Counted from the first letter of the stretch, positions 6,634 through 15,712 are shown. The stretch: 30,819 nt of DNA from Eutrophocola sp964629325 (GCA_964629325.1 CAZVSC010000032.1:1-30819); one strand, 5' to 3'. The notes: generated from the sequence alone by a model not told the origin. Translations and numbers: made by a program.

Positions 6634-8907
6634 TCAGCTGTTGCGCGAAGTGCGCAGCAGGCGGTCGACGCCGGCATTGTAAAGCTCGATATCCACCAGG
6701 GCCTTGACCGCCTCGGTGTCTTCCTCGGCGAGAACCTTGTCGAGCAGGTCACGGGCCTGCTGGTAGGTGACGTTGCGCACCACCGACTTCACTCTCAACA
6801 GGCTGGTGGCGTTCATGGACAATACATCGTACCCCATGGCCATCAGCAGCACCGCTGCGCCGGGATTGCCGGCCATCTCGCCACAAACGCTGACGCGCAG
6901 GTTCTCGGCGTGGATGTCATCCGAGAGTTTCTTCAGCGCCCGGAGCACCGACGGATGCAGGGTGGAATAGATGCCGGATACACGCGGGTTGTTGCGGTCG
7001 ATGGCGAGCAGGTACTGGCTGAGGTCGTTGGTGCCAACGGAGATGAACTGGATGCGGGTGGCCAGCGACTTGATCTGGTACATCAGCGCCGGAATCTCGA
7101 TCATGACGCCAACTTTGGGCAGCTGTATGTTGAGGCCTTCTTCCAGCAGCTCCTGGTGGGCACGCGTGATCAGCTTCAACGAGTAGTCCACCTCATTCAT
7201 GTTGGAGATCATGGGCAGCAGGATCTGCAAGTTATCGAGGCCGTTGGAGGCCTTCATCATCGCGCGCACCTGGGCGATGAAGATTTCCGGGTGATCCATG
7301 CTTACACGTATGCCGCGCCAGCCGAGGAAGGGGTTTTCCTCCTTGATCGGGAAATACGGCAATGGCTTGTCCCCGCCGATATCCAGCGTACGCATGGTGA
7401 CCATCTTGGGGTAAAAAGCCTCGAGCTGCTGGCGGTAGATTTCGGTCTGCTCGCGTTCGGTCGGGAAACGGTCGCGCAGCAGGAACGGCACTTCGGTGCG
7501 AAACAGGCCAATGCCTTCAGCACCGCGCTCGCGGGAGCGCAGCACATCGGTCATCAGGCCGGTATTGACCCACAGTTCGACGCGATGGCCATCCAGGGTT
7601 TCACAGGGCAGATCCTTGATGGATTCGAGGCCTTCGGACAGCTGCTCTTCCTCGCGCACGATTTCCATGAAGCGGTCGCGCAGTTCGTCTGACGGGTTGG
7701 AATACACGCGGCCGTTGTAACCGTCAACGATGATTTCCTTGCCGTCGAGTTCGGAGAACGGCAGGTCCTGTATGCCCATGGCAGCGGGAATGCCCATTGC
7801 GCGGGACAGGATCGCCACGTGGGAATGCCCCGATCCTTTAGCAGAGACGATACCGGCGAGGTTTTCCTTGGGCACCTCGGCCAGCATGGCGGCGGAGAGC
7901 TCCTCGCTGACAAGCACGCAGCGGTCAGGATACTTGCGGTTGTCCTGCTCCTTGTCCTGCAGGTAGAACAGTACCCGCGAGCACAGGTCCTTGATGTCGG
8001 TGGCACGCTCGCGCAGGTAGTCGTCGTCCATGGCTTCGAGGTTGCGCACATGGTCGCGGGCAACTCTCGCCAGCGCGCCCTGCGCCCAGTTGCCTTCCCT
8101 GATGTAGGCGGTCACCTCGGTGCCAAGGGCGTTGTCACTGAGCATGTGCAGATACGCATCGAAGAGCTCGCGCTCTTCCGGGCGCAATCGGCCCTTGATC
8201 TTCATTTTCAACTCGCTGATGTCGATACGCACCTGGTTGAGGCATTCGTTGAAGAAATCGATTTCCTTCTGGATGTCTTCCACCTTGCGGCTGGGTATGA
8301 CACCGAGGTCCGCCGGCGGGAACACCGTGACAGCTTCAGCGATGACGACACCGGGAGCGCCTGGTACACCCTCGAACACCGCATCGGTGGTTTTTATTCC
8401 CGTCGGGCTGAAACCGGTAATGGCGCCGCGTGCTTCCTCGTTGGCGATGATGCCGGCGAGCTGGGCCGACAGCGTGATCAGGAAGGCTTCTTCCTCGGCA
8501 TCGAAAGCACGCACTTCCGATTGCTGGACGACGAGCACGCCGAGCACTTCACGGTGGTGGATGACGGGCACGCCGAGGAAGGATTCGAATTCCTCCTCGC
8601 GGGTTTCCGGGATGTAGAAGTAGCGGGGATGGGAGGACGCGTGTTCCAGGTTGACCGGTTCGGCACGCTGCGCGACCAGGCCCACGAGCCCCTCCTCCGG
8701 TGCCAGGCTGGCCTTGCCCACAGACTGCGGGTCCAGGCCCTTGGTGGCCATGAGCACATATCGGCCCAGGTTGTGGTCAAGCAGGTAGACGGAACAGACC
8801 TTGACCTCCATGGTCTTCTGGACGCGGCGGACAATGATTTCCAGCGAAGCGTTGAGGTCCTTCGCCTCATTCACTTCCTGGATGATGCTGCGTAGCGTCT
8901 CTAGCAT
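6634..8907 (-). CDS. ptsP: phosphoenolpyruvate-protein phosphotransferase PtsP (EI-Ntr)
   Basis: EI-Ntr is the first enzyme of the nitrogen-related PTS and passes phosphate from PEP to NPr. From the ATG at 8907 the product is 757 residues (E. coli 748). It has an N-terminal GAF domain (about 1-160), then the PEP-utiliser N domain, the swivelling phosphohistidine domain with GSGHSHVAILSRA (phospho-His about 363), and the PEP-binding barrel with RTEVPFLLRDRFP, NPFLGWRGIR and the terminal VCGEMAGNP cysteine. The open frame upstream of 8907 overlaps rppH and is rejected. NPr and EIIA-Ntr genes are not in the window. Confidence 0.96.
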   Translation of the reverse strand: MLETLRSIIQEVNEAKDLNASLEIIVRRVQKTMEVKVCSVYLLDHNLGRYVLMATKGLDPQSVGKASLAPEEGLVGLVAQRAEPVNLEHASSHPRYFYIPETREEEFESFLGVPVIHHREVLGVLVVQQSEVRAFDAEEEAFLITLSAQLAGIIANEEARGAITGFSPTGIKTTDAVFEGVPGAPGVVIAEAVTVFPPADLGVIPSRKVEDIQKEIDFFNECLNQVRIDISELKMKIKGRLRPEERELFDAYLHMLSDNALGTEVTAYIREGNWAQGALARVARDHVRNLEAMDDDYLRERATDIKDLCSRVLFYLQDKEQDNRKYPDRCVLVSEELSAAMLAEVPKENLAGIVSAKGSGHSHVAILSRAMGIPAAMGIQDLPFSELDGKEIIVDGYNGRVYSNPSDELRDRFMEIVREEEQLSEGLESIKDLPCETLDGHRVELWVNTGLMTDVLRSRERGAEGIGLFRTEVPFLLRDRFPTEREQTEIYRQQLEAFYPKMVTMRTLDIGGDKPLPYFPIKEENPFLGWRGIRVSMDHPEIFIAQVRAMMKASNGLDNLQILLPMISNMNEVDYSLKLITRAHQELLEEGLNIQLPKVGVMIEIPALMYQIKSLATRIQFISVGTNDLSQYLLAIDRNNPRVSGIYSTLHPSVLRALKKLSDDIHAENLRVSVCGEMAGNPGAAVLLMAMGYDVLSMNATSLLRVKSVVRNVTYQQARDLLDKVLAEEDTEAVKALVDIELYNAGVDRLLRTSRNS

Positions 8908-8912
8908 AAGGG

Positions 8913-9425
8913 TCAGGAAGCGGCTTCCTCTCGGTTGCTGTTTTGCTGCAGGGCTGCCTCGAAAGGCCGTATCAATTCTTCCAGGGCCTTTCGGTATACC
9001 TTGCGCTTGAATGACACCACCTGGTCGACCGGGTACCAGTAGTTGACCCAGCGCCAGTGGTCGAATTCGGGCTTGTCGCACATATCGAAACGGATCTTTT
9101 CCGTGTCCGAGAGCAGCCGCATAAGGTACCACTTCTGTTTCTGCCCTATGCAGATCGGGTGCGAATTATGGCGAATCAGGTGCTTGGGCAGCCGGTAGCG
9201 AAGCCATTTCTCGGTGCATGCGATGATTTCCACATCATCCGGATCCAGCCCCACTTCCTCGTTCAACTCGCGCAAGGCGGCTTCTTCGGGAGACTCGTGG
9301 CTCTGAACGCCGCCCTGCGGAAACTGCCATGCATCCTGGCCAAGCCGTTTTGCCCACAGCAATTGGCCTTCCATGTTGAAAATGATGATGCCCACGTTGG
9401 GCCTGAAGCCATCTGAATCAATCAC
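8913..9425 (-). CDS. rppH: RNA pyrophosphohydrolase
   Basis: RppH removes pyrophosphate from the 5' end of transcripts, starting RNase E-dependent decay. The 170-residue protein begins MIDSDGFRPNVG, as in other RppH proteins, from a GTG at 9425. The Nudix box is complete: GGVQSHESPEEAALRELNEEVGL (split here only for length: G-x5-E-x7-REL-x-EE-x-GL). The conserved DAWQFPQ just before it and KWLRYRLPKHL after it fit RppH rather than a generic Nudix hydrolase. It ends 5 bases before ptsP, the same pairing as in E. coli. Confidence 0.95.
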   Translation of the reverse strand: MIDSDGFRPNVGIIIFNMEGQLLWAKRLGQDAWQFPQGGVQSHESPEEAALRELNEEVGLDPDDVEIIACTEKWLRYRLPKHLIRHNSHPICIGQKQKWYLMRLLSDTEKIRFDMCDKPEFDHWRWVNYWYPVDQVVSFKRKVYRKALEELIRPFEAALQQNSNREEAAS

Positions 9426-9502
9426 GACCGTTCACTACCATCACCGGGGCGCGCACTTCGCAGGCGCCTTCCCCGCACTCTTAAGGTTAAACCGGATACA
9501 GG

Positions 9503-9538
9503 ACCGCGTAGCGCGGTGCAGACGCCTGGTTCAGGCGT
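9503..9538 (-). promoter_or_regulatory. paired hairpins at the gcvH 3' end
   Basis: ACCGCG at 9503-9508 pairs with CGCGGT at 9512-9517, and ACGCCTG at 9522-9528 pairs with CAGGCGT at 9532-9538. The second hairpin overlaps the gcvH stop codon. No T-run follows on either strand, so this is not a textbook terminator. It may protect the gcvH message 3' end or give partial termination before rppH. Confidence 0.35.
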
Positions 9539-9917
9539 TGCATTTCTCCTTGTACTCCTCGGCACTGAGAAGCTCCTTGAGCTCCTCTTCATTACTCATG
9601 CGGATCTTGAAGATCCAGCCATCGTCATAAGGCGAGGAATTGATGGTCTCCGGACTATCCGCGAGCAGCTCGTTCACTGCCACGATTTCGCCGGAAACCG
9701 GCGTATAGATATCCGAAGCGGTTTTGACGGATTCAACGACACTGACTTCATCGCGCGCCGATACCTGACTGCCTGCTTCAGGCAATTCAACAAACACGAC
9801 ATCACCCAGTTCACCCTGGGCAAAATCACTGATTCCTACTGCAGCGACGCCGTCCTCTCCCGGTTTTATCCATTCATGGGAGGAGGCGTAATACAGTTCT
9901 TCTGGCGTATCGCTCAC
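9531..9917 (-). CDS. gcvH: glycine cleavage system H protein
   Basis: GcvH is the lipoyl carrier that shuttles the aminomethyl group between the P, T and L proteins of glycine cleavage. The GTG at 9917 gives 128 residues beginning MSDTPEELYYASSHEW; an AGAGGA sequence 7 bases upstream decides for it over the TTG at 9923, which would be too close. The lipoylation site is VESVKTASDIY with Lys65, the same number as in E. coli. Other conserved blocks are VGISDFAQGELGDVVFVELP and the PYDDGWIFKI end. No gcvT or gcvP is in the window, so the gene is separate from the rest of the system here. Confidence 0.95.
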   Translation of the reverse strand: MSDTPEELYYASSHEWIKPGEDGVAAVGISDFAQGELGDVVFVELPEAGSQVSARDEVSVVESVKTASDIYTPVSGEIVAVNELLADSPETINSSPYDDGWIFKIRMSNEEELKELLSAEEYKEKCNA

Positions 9918-10059
9918 TGGCAATTCCTCTGTTCACTGACAATCCGTGTCAGGCCTGACTTGCCGGCGGCGGTGTTTTACCCGCTGTGGCCGACAAAATG
10001 ACATGGCCTCATATTATGTGTGATTCCGGCATCCTGCAAGGCGGAAATCGGTCTGAAAA

Positions 10060-11670
10060 TCAGGCTGTTGGGCGTGTGCGCGCGGCGCGGATCAGGAGGT
10101 AAACCGGCACCAGGCCGACCAGGATCAGCGTCACTGCGGGCAATGCCGCACGCTCCCACTGGCCCTCCGCTGTCATGGTGTAAATGCGCACGGCAAGGGT
10201 GTCCCAGCCGAACGGGCGCATGATCAGGGTAGCCGGCATTTCCTTCATGACGTCGACAAGCACTATGGTGAATGCGGTGACGAGACCGGGCCGGAGCAGC
10301 GGCAGGTAAATCTGCCTCAGAACGCGGCCCGGGCCGGCGCCCAGGCTGCGCGCGGCATCGATGATGGACGGTTTGACCTGCTCGACTCCGGCATCCACGG
10401 GGGCAAACGCCACTGCCAGGAAGCGGCAGCAGTAGGCAACGATGAGCGCGATGACCGAACTGCTGATGAGGGTGCCAAGCCCGAGAATGTTGAAGCCGAG
10501 CATGATGCCCACGGCAAGCACCGAACCCGGCAGGGCATAACCCAGCGTGGACAACCGGATGAACAGGCCGGTCCAGCGCTTCGAACCGCCCGTGCCCGGC
10601 AGGCGTTTGACGAAGGCGAGCAGCAGTGCGATCGCCACGGCCAGCAGGCCGGCCATGGCACCCAGGCCCAGGGTATGACCGAGGAAACCGAGATAGCGTT
10701 CATCCAGATCACCGAAACCGGCCTCGAACATCCACAGTACCAACTGGCCGAGTGGCACAAGGAAAGCGGTGAACAGCACCAGGGCGCAGGCCACGGTTGC
10801 GCCGAACGCATGGACTCCACGCAGGTTATAGCCGGAGCGGCCCTGCCCCCCGCCCTCCTGGGTATAGCGGGCCTTGTCCCGGGACTGTTTTTCCAGCACC
10901 AGGGTCACCCCGACGAACAGCAGCAGCAGGGACGCCAGCTGGGCGGCCACAGTCAGGTTGAAGAGCTGGTACCAGGCGCCATAGATGGCGGTGGTGAAGG
11001 TGTCGAAATTGAAAACGGAAACGGCGCCGAAATCAGCCAGGGTTTCCATCAGCGCCAGGGCCAGTCCGGCGACAATGGCGGGCCTGGCCACCGGGATGGC
11101 GACACGGAAGAAGGCCTGCCGGCGGGTCAGCCCCAGCAGCTGGCCGGCATCCATGAGCTTGCGGCCCTGGTTGAGGAAGGCGCTGCGGGCGAGCATGTAA
11201 ACGTAGGGATACAGCACGAGGCTGAGAATGATGATGACGCCCATGGCCCCCTGCACGTCCGGGAACCAGACATCATTGCCGAAGCGTTCACGCAGTAAGG
11301 TTTGTACCGGGCCGGCAAAATTGAGGATCCCCAGAAAGACGAAGGCCATGACATAACCAGGAATCGCCAGGGGCAGCATCAGCGCCCACTCGAAAAAACG
11401 GCGGCCGGGAAATTCGCAGAGGGTGGTAAGCCAGGCCAGACTGACGCCTAGCAGCACGACGCCGCTTCCCACACCGAGGACCAGCATGAGTGTATTTACA
11501 GCAAGCCGGTCGAGCTTGGTGGCCAGCAGGTGCTGCCAGATTGCCTGCTCGCCGGTACCTACCGTGCCCCACTGGACCAGGATGATGAGTATGGGAAAGA
11601 TCACGACGGCCGCAGCCAGTAATGCCACGCTGCGCCAGAGCCAGGTTGTTCTTGTCAGTGCGCTAGGCAT
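10060..11670 (-). CDS. fbpB: iron(III) ABC transporter permease
   Basis: The protein has 536 residues with about twelve transmembrane helices arranged as two fused BPD_transp_1 halves, as in FbpB/SfuB/HitB ferric-iron permeases. Each half has the EAA-type cytoplasmic loop for docking an ATPase: MDAGQLLGLTRRQAFFRVAIPVARPA in the first and IIDAARSLGAGPGRVLRQIYLPLL in the second (both spaced normally). It follows the binding-protein gene after 79 bases and should share its Fur-controlled promoter. No ATP-binding subunit gene is adjacent: the next gene is gcvH. The ATPase must be encoded elsewhere or shared. The symbol is by family resemblance. Confidence 0.88.
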   Translation of the reverse strand: MPSALTRTTWLWRSVALLAAAVVIFPILIILVQWGTVGTGEQAIWQHLLATKLDRLAVNTLMLVLGVGSGVVLLGVSLAWLTTLCEFPGRRFFEWALMLPLAIPGYVMAFVFLGILNFAGPVQTLLRERFGNDVWFPDVQGAMGVIIILSLVLYPYVYMLARSAFLNQGRKLMDAGQLLGLTRRQAFFRVAIPVARPAIVAGLALALMETLADFGAVSVFNFDTFTTAIYGAWYQLFNLTVAAQLASLLLLFVGVTLVLEKQSRDKARYTQEGGGQGRSGYNLRGVHAFGATVACALVLFTAFLVPLGQLVLWMFEAGFGDLDERYLGFLGHTLGLGAMAGLLAVAIALLLAFVKRLPGTGGSKRWTGLFIRLSTLGYALPGSVLAVGIMLGFNILGLGTLISSSVIALIVAYCCRFLAVAFAPVDAGVEQVKPSIIDAARSLGAGPGRVLRQIYLPLLRPGLVTAFTIVLVDVMKEMPATLIMRPFGWDTLAVRIYTMTAEGQWERAALPAVTLILVGLVPVYLLIRAARTRPTA

Positions 11671-11749
11671 GGCAAACGGGGGTTCCTGGAATACATTTCA
11701 ACAGCTTTGCCTTGATGGCGGATACCGGTTCGTCGAACCTGATCCCGCA

Positions 11750-12814
11750 CTATCTGTAATCAGCGCGGTCCATCAACTTCACCGCTTCCGCCTGCAGGCG
11801 TCCGGCGGTTTCGACATTGAGCTGGTCCTGCCTGAACTCGCCCCAGCTCCTGACCAGCTCCACGGGCGGTACCGCCGGGTTTGCCGGGTATTCCAGGTTC
11901 AGCTCGGAAAACAGGTGCTGCGGTTCTTCGGTGGACAGCCACTCGATAAGGCGCTGCGCCGCGGCCGGGTTCTTCGCGTGCGTCGTCACGCCGGCGCCGG
12001 AAATGTTGACGTGGACGCCGCTGGAGGCCTGGTTGGCCCAGAACAGGGCGACGGGCACATCGGGTGTTTCAGCCTGGACCTGGCCGAGATAGTAAGTATT
12101 CACGATGCCCACATCACACTGGCCGGCCGCGATCGCCTCAATAACCTGGATATCGCTGGAGAATACCCGTGTTGCCAGGTTGTTGACCCAGCCTTTCACG
12201 ATGGCCTCGGTCTGCTCCAGGCCCAGGCGCTCGATCATGGTGGCGACCAGGGACATGTTGTAGACCTTGCGCGATGTGCGCAGGCACACGCGGCCTTTCC
12301 ATTTCGAGTTGGCGAGGGCGCCGTAGGTGCTGAGTTCGTCCGGGCTCACCCGCTCAGTGGAATAGGCAATGGTGCGGGCACGCACTGACAGGCCGAACCA
12401 GCGATCTTCGGGGTCACGCAGGTGTGCAGGAATGTTGGCGTCAAGTATCGGTGAATCAAGAGGTGCCAGGAGTCCCTTTTCAGTTGCCGACCATAGGTTG
12501 CCGGCATCCACTGTGTAAAGAATGTCGGCGAAGGTGTCTTCGCCTTCAGCCTGCAGGCGGGCGATCAGGGGGCCGTCCTCACCGGTCTGGTACTGCACCT
12601 CGATCCCGGTTTCTGCCGTAAAGCGGTCAAACAGGGGTTTGATGAGATGTTCCTGGCGCGAGGAATACACGACCACGGGGCCGGTGATGGCTGGCGGGGC
12701 TTCGCTGGCCTGGACAGACGCTGGCATGGTGCCGGTACCGGCATTCTGGTCAGAGCAGGCGGCAAGTGCCAGCAGCACCAGAAACAGCAGAGAACGGGGT
12801 CGGGACCCGGACAT
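11750..12814 (-). CDS. fbpA: iron(III) ABC transporter substrate-binding lipoprotein
   Basis: The protein (354 residues) is a class II periplasmic iron-binding protein of the FbpA/FutA type. The ATG at 12814 is chosen because AAGGAG lies six bases upstream; the frame's earlier TTG would place that site inside the coding region. Residues 1-20 form a lipoprotein signal with lipobox LALAAC, so Cys20 is predicted to be lipidated. Mature features are VVVYSSRQEHLIKPLFDRF near residue 50 and the iron-ligand Tyr-Tyr pair at about 241-242 (NTYYLGQ). A perfect Fur palindrome lies 24 bases upstream, supporting iron repression. Confidence 0.92.
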   Translation of the reverse strand: MSGSRPRSLLFLVLLALAACSDQNAGTGTMPASVQASEAPPAITGPVVVYSSRQEHLIKPLFDRFTAETGIEVQYQTGEDGPLIARLQAEGEDTFADILYTVDAGNLWSATEKGLLAPLDSPILDANIPAHLRDPEDRWFGLSVRARTIAYSTERVSPDELSTYGALANSKWKGRVCLRTSRKVYNMSLVATMIERLGLEQTEAIVKGWVNNLATRVFSSDIQVIEAIAAGQCDVGIVNTYYLGQVQAETPDVPVALFWANQASSGVHVNISGAGVTTHAKNPAAAQRLIEWLSTEEPQHLFSELNLEYPANPAVPPVELVRSWGEFRQDQLNVETAGRLQAEAVKLMDRADYR

Positions 12815-12837
12815 GGGAAACTCCTTCAAAACGGGCG

Positions 12838-12860
12838 CAAATGATAATGATTATCATTTG
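12838..12860 (-). promoter_or_regulatory. Fur box upstream of the iron transporter
   Basis: The arms CAAATGATAAT (12838-12848) and ATTATCATTTG (12850-12860) are exact inverse complements around one central base. This contains the GATAAT-x-ATTATC core of the classical Fur operator. It lies 24 bases before the fbpA start, so bound Fur would block the promoter or early transcription when iron is plentiful. It also lies 55 bases beyond the 3' end of the ubiH-type gene. Confidence 0.92.
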
Positions 12861-12914
12861 GTAACACAAGGGACTGGCCCGGAATTCACAGTCCTTGCAA
12901 ACTTTCAGAATGGC

Positions 12915-14168
12915 TCAGAGGCCCATGGCCTGCCGGATCAGGCGCTGTTTCACCAGGGGCGCCTGGTCGGTCAGTCTGAGCCCGGCATTGCGCAGCCAGG
13001 TGAGAGCGAGGTCGTCGGAACCGAACAGGTGCTTGAAGCCTTCCATGGCCGCCATCATGCCCAGGTTGGCGGCCTTGCGGCGGCGCTGGTAGCGGCTGAG
13101 GACCTGGTGCGAGGCAAAGTCTTCACCCCTGCCTAGCGCCTCCCTGATGACCACTGAGAGCGCCTGGACGTCGGCAAAGCCCAGATTGACACCCTGCCCC
13201 GCCAGGGGGTGGATCGTATGGGCAGCATCGCCCACCAGGGCCATATTAGCCTGCACATAATCTGTAGCATGACGCTGCCACAGTGGAAAACTGAGGCGCT
13301 TGTCGGATTCCTGGATCTCGCCGAGCCGGAACTCGAATGCCGCACCAAGACGGTGCCTGAAGGCGGCGTCATCAAGGGCCATTATCCCGTCTGCCCCTTC
13401 TGTGACACAGGACCACACGATCGAGCAATACCGCTGGTCTCCAGGGTCCGCACCGGGCAGGTACAACGGCAGGAAGGCCAGGGGACCGGTATGCATGAAG
13501 CGCTGCCAGGCAGTGAACTGGTGAGGCAAGGCGGTCTTCACCGTCGTGACGATGGCCTGGTGGCCGTACTCCCATTCCCGCGTGTTGAATCCGCCCTGCT
13601 GACGCACAAACGAGTTGGCACCGTCCGCGCCCACCAGCAGGCGGGCTGTCACATCCGCGCCGCTGGCAAGTCTGGCGACGACTCGCGCAGTTGGCGTGCG
13701 CGTAGCTTCGAAATCGATTCGGGTAACCTGGTCTTCATGCTTCAGGGTGAGACCGGACTGCGCGCTGGCACGCTGCATCAGGGCGGCTGCGACGAGGTTG
13801 TTCTCGACGATGTGTCCGAGACAGTCCGCGTGGATATCGGCAGCGGTGAAATGAATGCTGCCCGTGCCCTCCCCGTCCCAGACCTGCATCTCGTGGTAGG
13901 GGCAGATCCTTGTGTTCGCGATCTTATCCCAGATATCGAGGCTTTCGAGGAACTGCTGGCTGGTCACCGTCAGCGCACTGACACGTGTATCGAAATGCGG
14001 CTGTTCCGCCTGAGCGGCGAAAGCATCGAAGGAGATGCCTTCCTTGCCGGCATCCACGAGCAGGATATCGAGGCCGTTTCCGGCCAGTGCACAGGCCAGG
14101 GCGAGGCCGGTGGGACCGCCGCCGGCGATGAGGATATCGACCTGTATTTGCTGTGTATTACTGTTCAT
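12915..14168 (-). CDS. UbiH/UbiF/Coq6-family FAD-dependent hydroxylase
   Basis: The 417-residue flavoprotein belongs to the aromatic-ring hydroxylases of ubiquinone synthesis. The N-terminal FAD-binding Rossmann motif is GGGPTGLALACALAGNG (about 16-32). The middle DG-type motif reads LLVGADGANSFVRQQ (about 177-191), and the second FAD motif GDAAHTIHPLAGQGVNLGF is near residue 310. The last is diagnostic of the UbiH-Coq6 family. Which ring carbon it hydroxylates (C1, C5 or C6) cannot be decided by eye. The gene is divergent from ribA with a 111-base spacer, and is upstream of the Fur-controlled iron genes on the same strand. Confidence 0.9.
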   Translation of the reverse strand: MNSNTQQIQVDILIAGGGPTGLALACALAGNGLDILLVDAGKEGISFDAFAAQAEQPHFDTRVSALTVTSQQFLESLDIWDKIANTRICPYHEMQVWDGEGTGSIHFTAADIHADCLGHIVENNLVAAALMQRASAQSGLTLKHEDQVTRIDFEATRTPTARVVARLASGADVTARLLVGADGANSFVRQQGGFNTREWEYGHQAIVTTVKTALPHQFTAWQRFMHTGPLAFLPLYLPGADPGDQRYCSIVWSCVTEGADGIMALDDAAFRHRLGAAFEFRLGEIQESDKRLSFPLWQRHATDYVQANMALVGDAAHTIHPLAGQGVNLGFADVQALSVVIREALGRGEDFASHQVLSRYQRRRKAANLGMMAAMEGFKHLFGSDDLALTWLRNAGLRLTDQAPLVKQRLIRQAMGL

Positions 14169-14279
14169 ACAACCACCGCGTAGGGAGGGGCATTATCCGG
14201 TATTCCCGGACATAAATTAACCGCTGGATGCCGATTTCTGGTAAAGTGCACGCCTCCAAAAAACCGGAATTTCCTGGCC

Positions 14280-14864
14280 GTGACCGTCCGATTCATTTCA
14301 TCCTCGAAGCTGCCCACCGAGTTCGGCGAATTCGTGATCCATGCCTTCGAGGACTCGAAGGAACACAAGGAGCATATCGCGCTTGTGTACGGTGAACTGG
14401 CGGCCAATGAAAAAGTGTTGTGCCGAGTGCACTCTGAATGCCTTACAGGCGATGCCCTGTTCAGCCTGCGCTGCGATTGCGGCTCTCAACTCAGGGAAGC
14501 CATGCACCGGATCGCCACGCGCGGTAGCGGCATCATCCTGTACCTGCGCCAGGAAGGCCGCAATATTGGTCTTGGCAACAAGATCAGGGCCTACCACCTG
14601 CAGGACGATGGTGCGGATACGGTCGAGGCTAACCAGGCGCTGGGATTCGACGCCGACGAACGCCGTTACGACATGTGCCTGCCAATGTTCAAGGAGTTGG
14701 GTGTGTCGGAAATCGAATTGATGACCAACAACCCCCTCAAGGTTGCTGCCCTGGAAAAACTGGGTATTTCAGTGGCCAGGATTCCCATCATCACCGGTGA
14801 GAACTCGCATAACGAAGCCTACCTGGCAACCAAGCGAACCAAGCTCGGCCACATACCGCACTGA
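14280..14864 (+). CDS. ribA: GTP cyclohydrolase II
   Basis: RibA opens the riboflavin pathway by converting GTP to a diaminopyrimidinone with release of formate and pyrophosphate. The product is 194 residues from a GTG start (E. coli 196). The zinc ligands are Cys54, Cys65 and Cys67 in HSECLTGDALFSLRCDCG, at the E. coli positions. The catalytic LRQEGRNIGLGNKIRAY block and the TNNPLKVAAL segment are intact. It is a stand-alone RibA without a fused DHBP synthase domain. It is monocistronic and divergent from the ubiquinone hydroxylase; no FMN riboswitch-like structure is apparent in the short leader. Confidence 0.96.
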   Translation: MTVRFISSSKLPTEFGEFVIHAFEDSKEHKEHIALVYGELAANEKVLCRVHSECLTGDALFSLRCDCGSQLREAMHRIATRGSGIILYLRQEGRNIGLGNKIRAYHLQDDGADTVEANQALGFDADERRYDMCLPMFKELGVSEIELMTNNPLKVAALEKLGISVARIPIITGENSHNEAYLATKRTKLGHIPH

Positions 14865-14940
14865 GCACACTGAACATCAAGTGTGTTCAAAAACCTCAGG
14901 CGTTTTGTCAATGATGATTGCTTGGATCGAGTTTTCGATA

Positions 14941-14972
14941 AAGGGATGAAGGGGAACGACCCCTTGTCCCTT
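14941..14972. repeat. imperfect hairpin between convergent ribA and DUF1499 genes
   Basis: AAGGGATGAAGGGG at 14941-14954 pairs with CCCCTTGTCCCTT at 14960-14972 with one small bulge, around a 5-base loop. It lies between the 3' ends of two convergent genes. There is no clean T-run after it on either strand, so it is either a poor bidirectional terminator or a decayed palindromic repeat. Confidence 0.45.
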
Positions 14973-14977
14973 CCTAC

Positions 14978-15712
14978 CTATTCCACCATCAGCTTTTCGT
15001 TGAGCGCCGCGATGAACGCACGGATGCGCCTGGCATTGACGCCGATGTCGCTGCGGCCGATGCGGGACTTGCTGCGCACGTCCATGACAGTCGAGTTGGC
15101 CAGGCCTGCATCGAGGCGAATGACAATGTCGTCCTTGAAGCCGAACCAGGCAGTGGTGTCGGTTGCCTCGATGCGGCCGTCGGCGACATTGGCATCAACC
15201 AACTCCCAACCCATGTCGACCACAACCTCCGTCACGGCAGTGAACACGTCTTCCGGCGGCTGGACGTAGACCTGCGACATCACGTCCGGGTAGAACTCCC
15301 GTTGTAGCTCTGCTGTTTCGCCGCCAAGGTATTCCGGCGGATTCGGTGCGCTTGCCCGCAGGGGCACGATGGCGACAAAGGGCGGGGGATTGTCGATGTT
15401 GGTGGTGATATCGTGGATTGGCGGCACGCGGGCAGCTATCTGTTGCTGGCGATAAGGCAGGTAAAACGCAGCCAGGCCGGCCAGTGCGGAGAAGAACAGT
15501 ACCAGAAGGGATATGCCGGCCGGGCGCAGCCAGATGATGGTGAAGATCGTCAGGCCTACACCTGTGATGCCCCCGTAGGCGCAATAACGCAGGAGCGTGA
15601 AGGCCTGGCCCAGCTCGAAGGTGCCGCTCCTGAAGCCTGCACCAGCCAGGTAAAGCATCAACAGGGAAGCCAGCCCCACGGCGGCCACGATTGGAATAAC
15701 GACTTTGTTCAT
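14978..15712 (-). CDS. DUF1499-family membrane protein
   Basis: The ATG at 15712 gives 244 residues starting MNKVVIPIVAAVGLASLL; the longer frame upstream lacks sense as protein. Three to four hydrophobic helices occupy about residues 4-105. They are followed by a periplasmic or cytoplasmic domain with the DUF1499 pattern: PPEDVFTAVTEVVVDMGWELVDAN, then RIEATDTTAWFGFKDDIVIRL and a final VDVRSKSRIGRSDIGVNARRI-like end. No biochemical role is known for the family. The gene is convergent with ribA and divergent from rsmE (125-base spacer), so it appears to be transcribed alone. Confidence 0.8.
   Translation of the reverse strand: MNKVVIPIVAAVGLASLLMLYLAGAGFRSGTFELGQAFTLLRYCAYGGITGVGLTIFTIIWLRPAGISLLVLFFSALAGLAAFYLPYRQQQIAARVPPIHDITTNIDNPPPFVAIVPLRASAPNPPEYLGGETAELQREFYPDVMSQVYVQPPEDVFTAVTEVVVDMGWELVDANVADGRIEATDTTAWFGFKDDIVIRLDAGLANSTVMDVRSKSRIGRSDIGVNARRIRAFIAALNEKLMVE

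Noticed and set aside
6612..6752. N-terminal extension of lgt into ptsP
   Set aside because: The extension is Arg/Ser/Pro-rich and unlike Lgt; the ATG at 6611 gives the standard N-terminus.
6577..8895. Two long plus-strand frames (371 and 358 codons) opposite ptsP
   Set aside because: They mirror ptsP codons; the Gln/His/Val/Asp-rich translations are the usual antisense of a GC-rich gene. PtsP motifs are intact on the other strand.
8908..9132. N-terminal extension of ptsP into rppH
   Set aside because: It overlaps the coding end of rppH, and the GAF domain begins at the ATG at 8907.
12815..12829. TTG start for the iron-binding lipoprotein
   Set aside because: The five extra codons contain the AAGGAG ribosome-binding site that serves the ATG at 12814.
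11423..14183. Plus-strand frames of 321 and 324 codons opposite the iron transporter and the UbiH-type gene
   Set aside because: Both are antisense shadows; the minus-strand products carry full family motifs and sensible starts.
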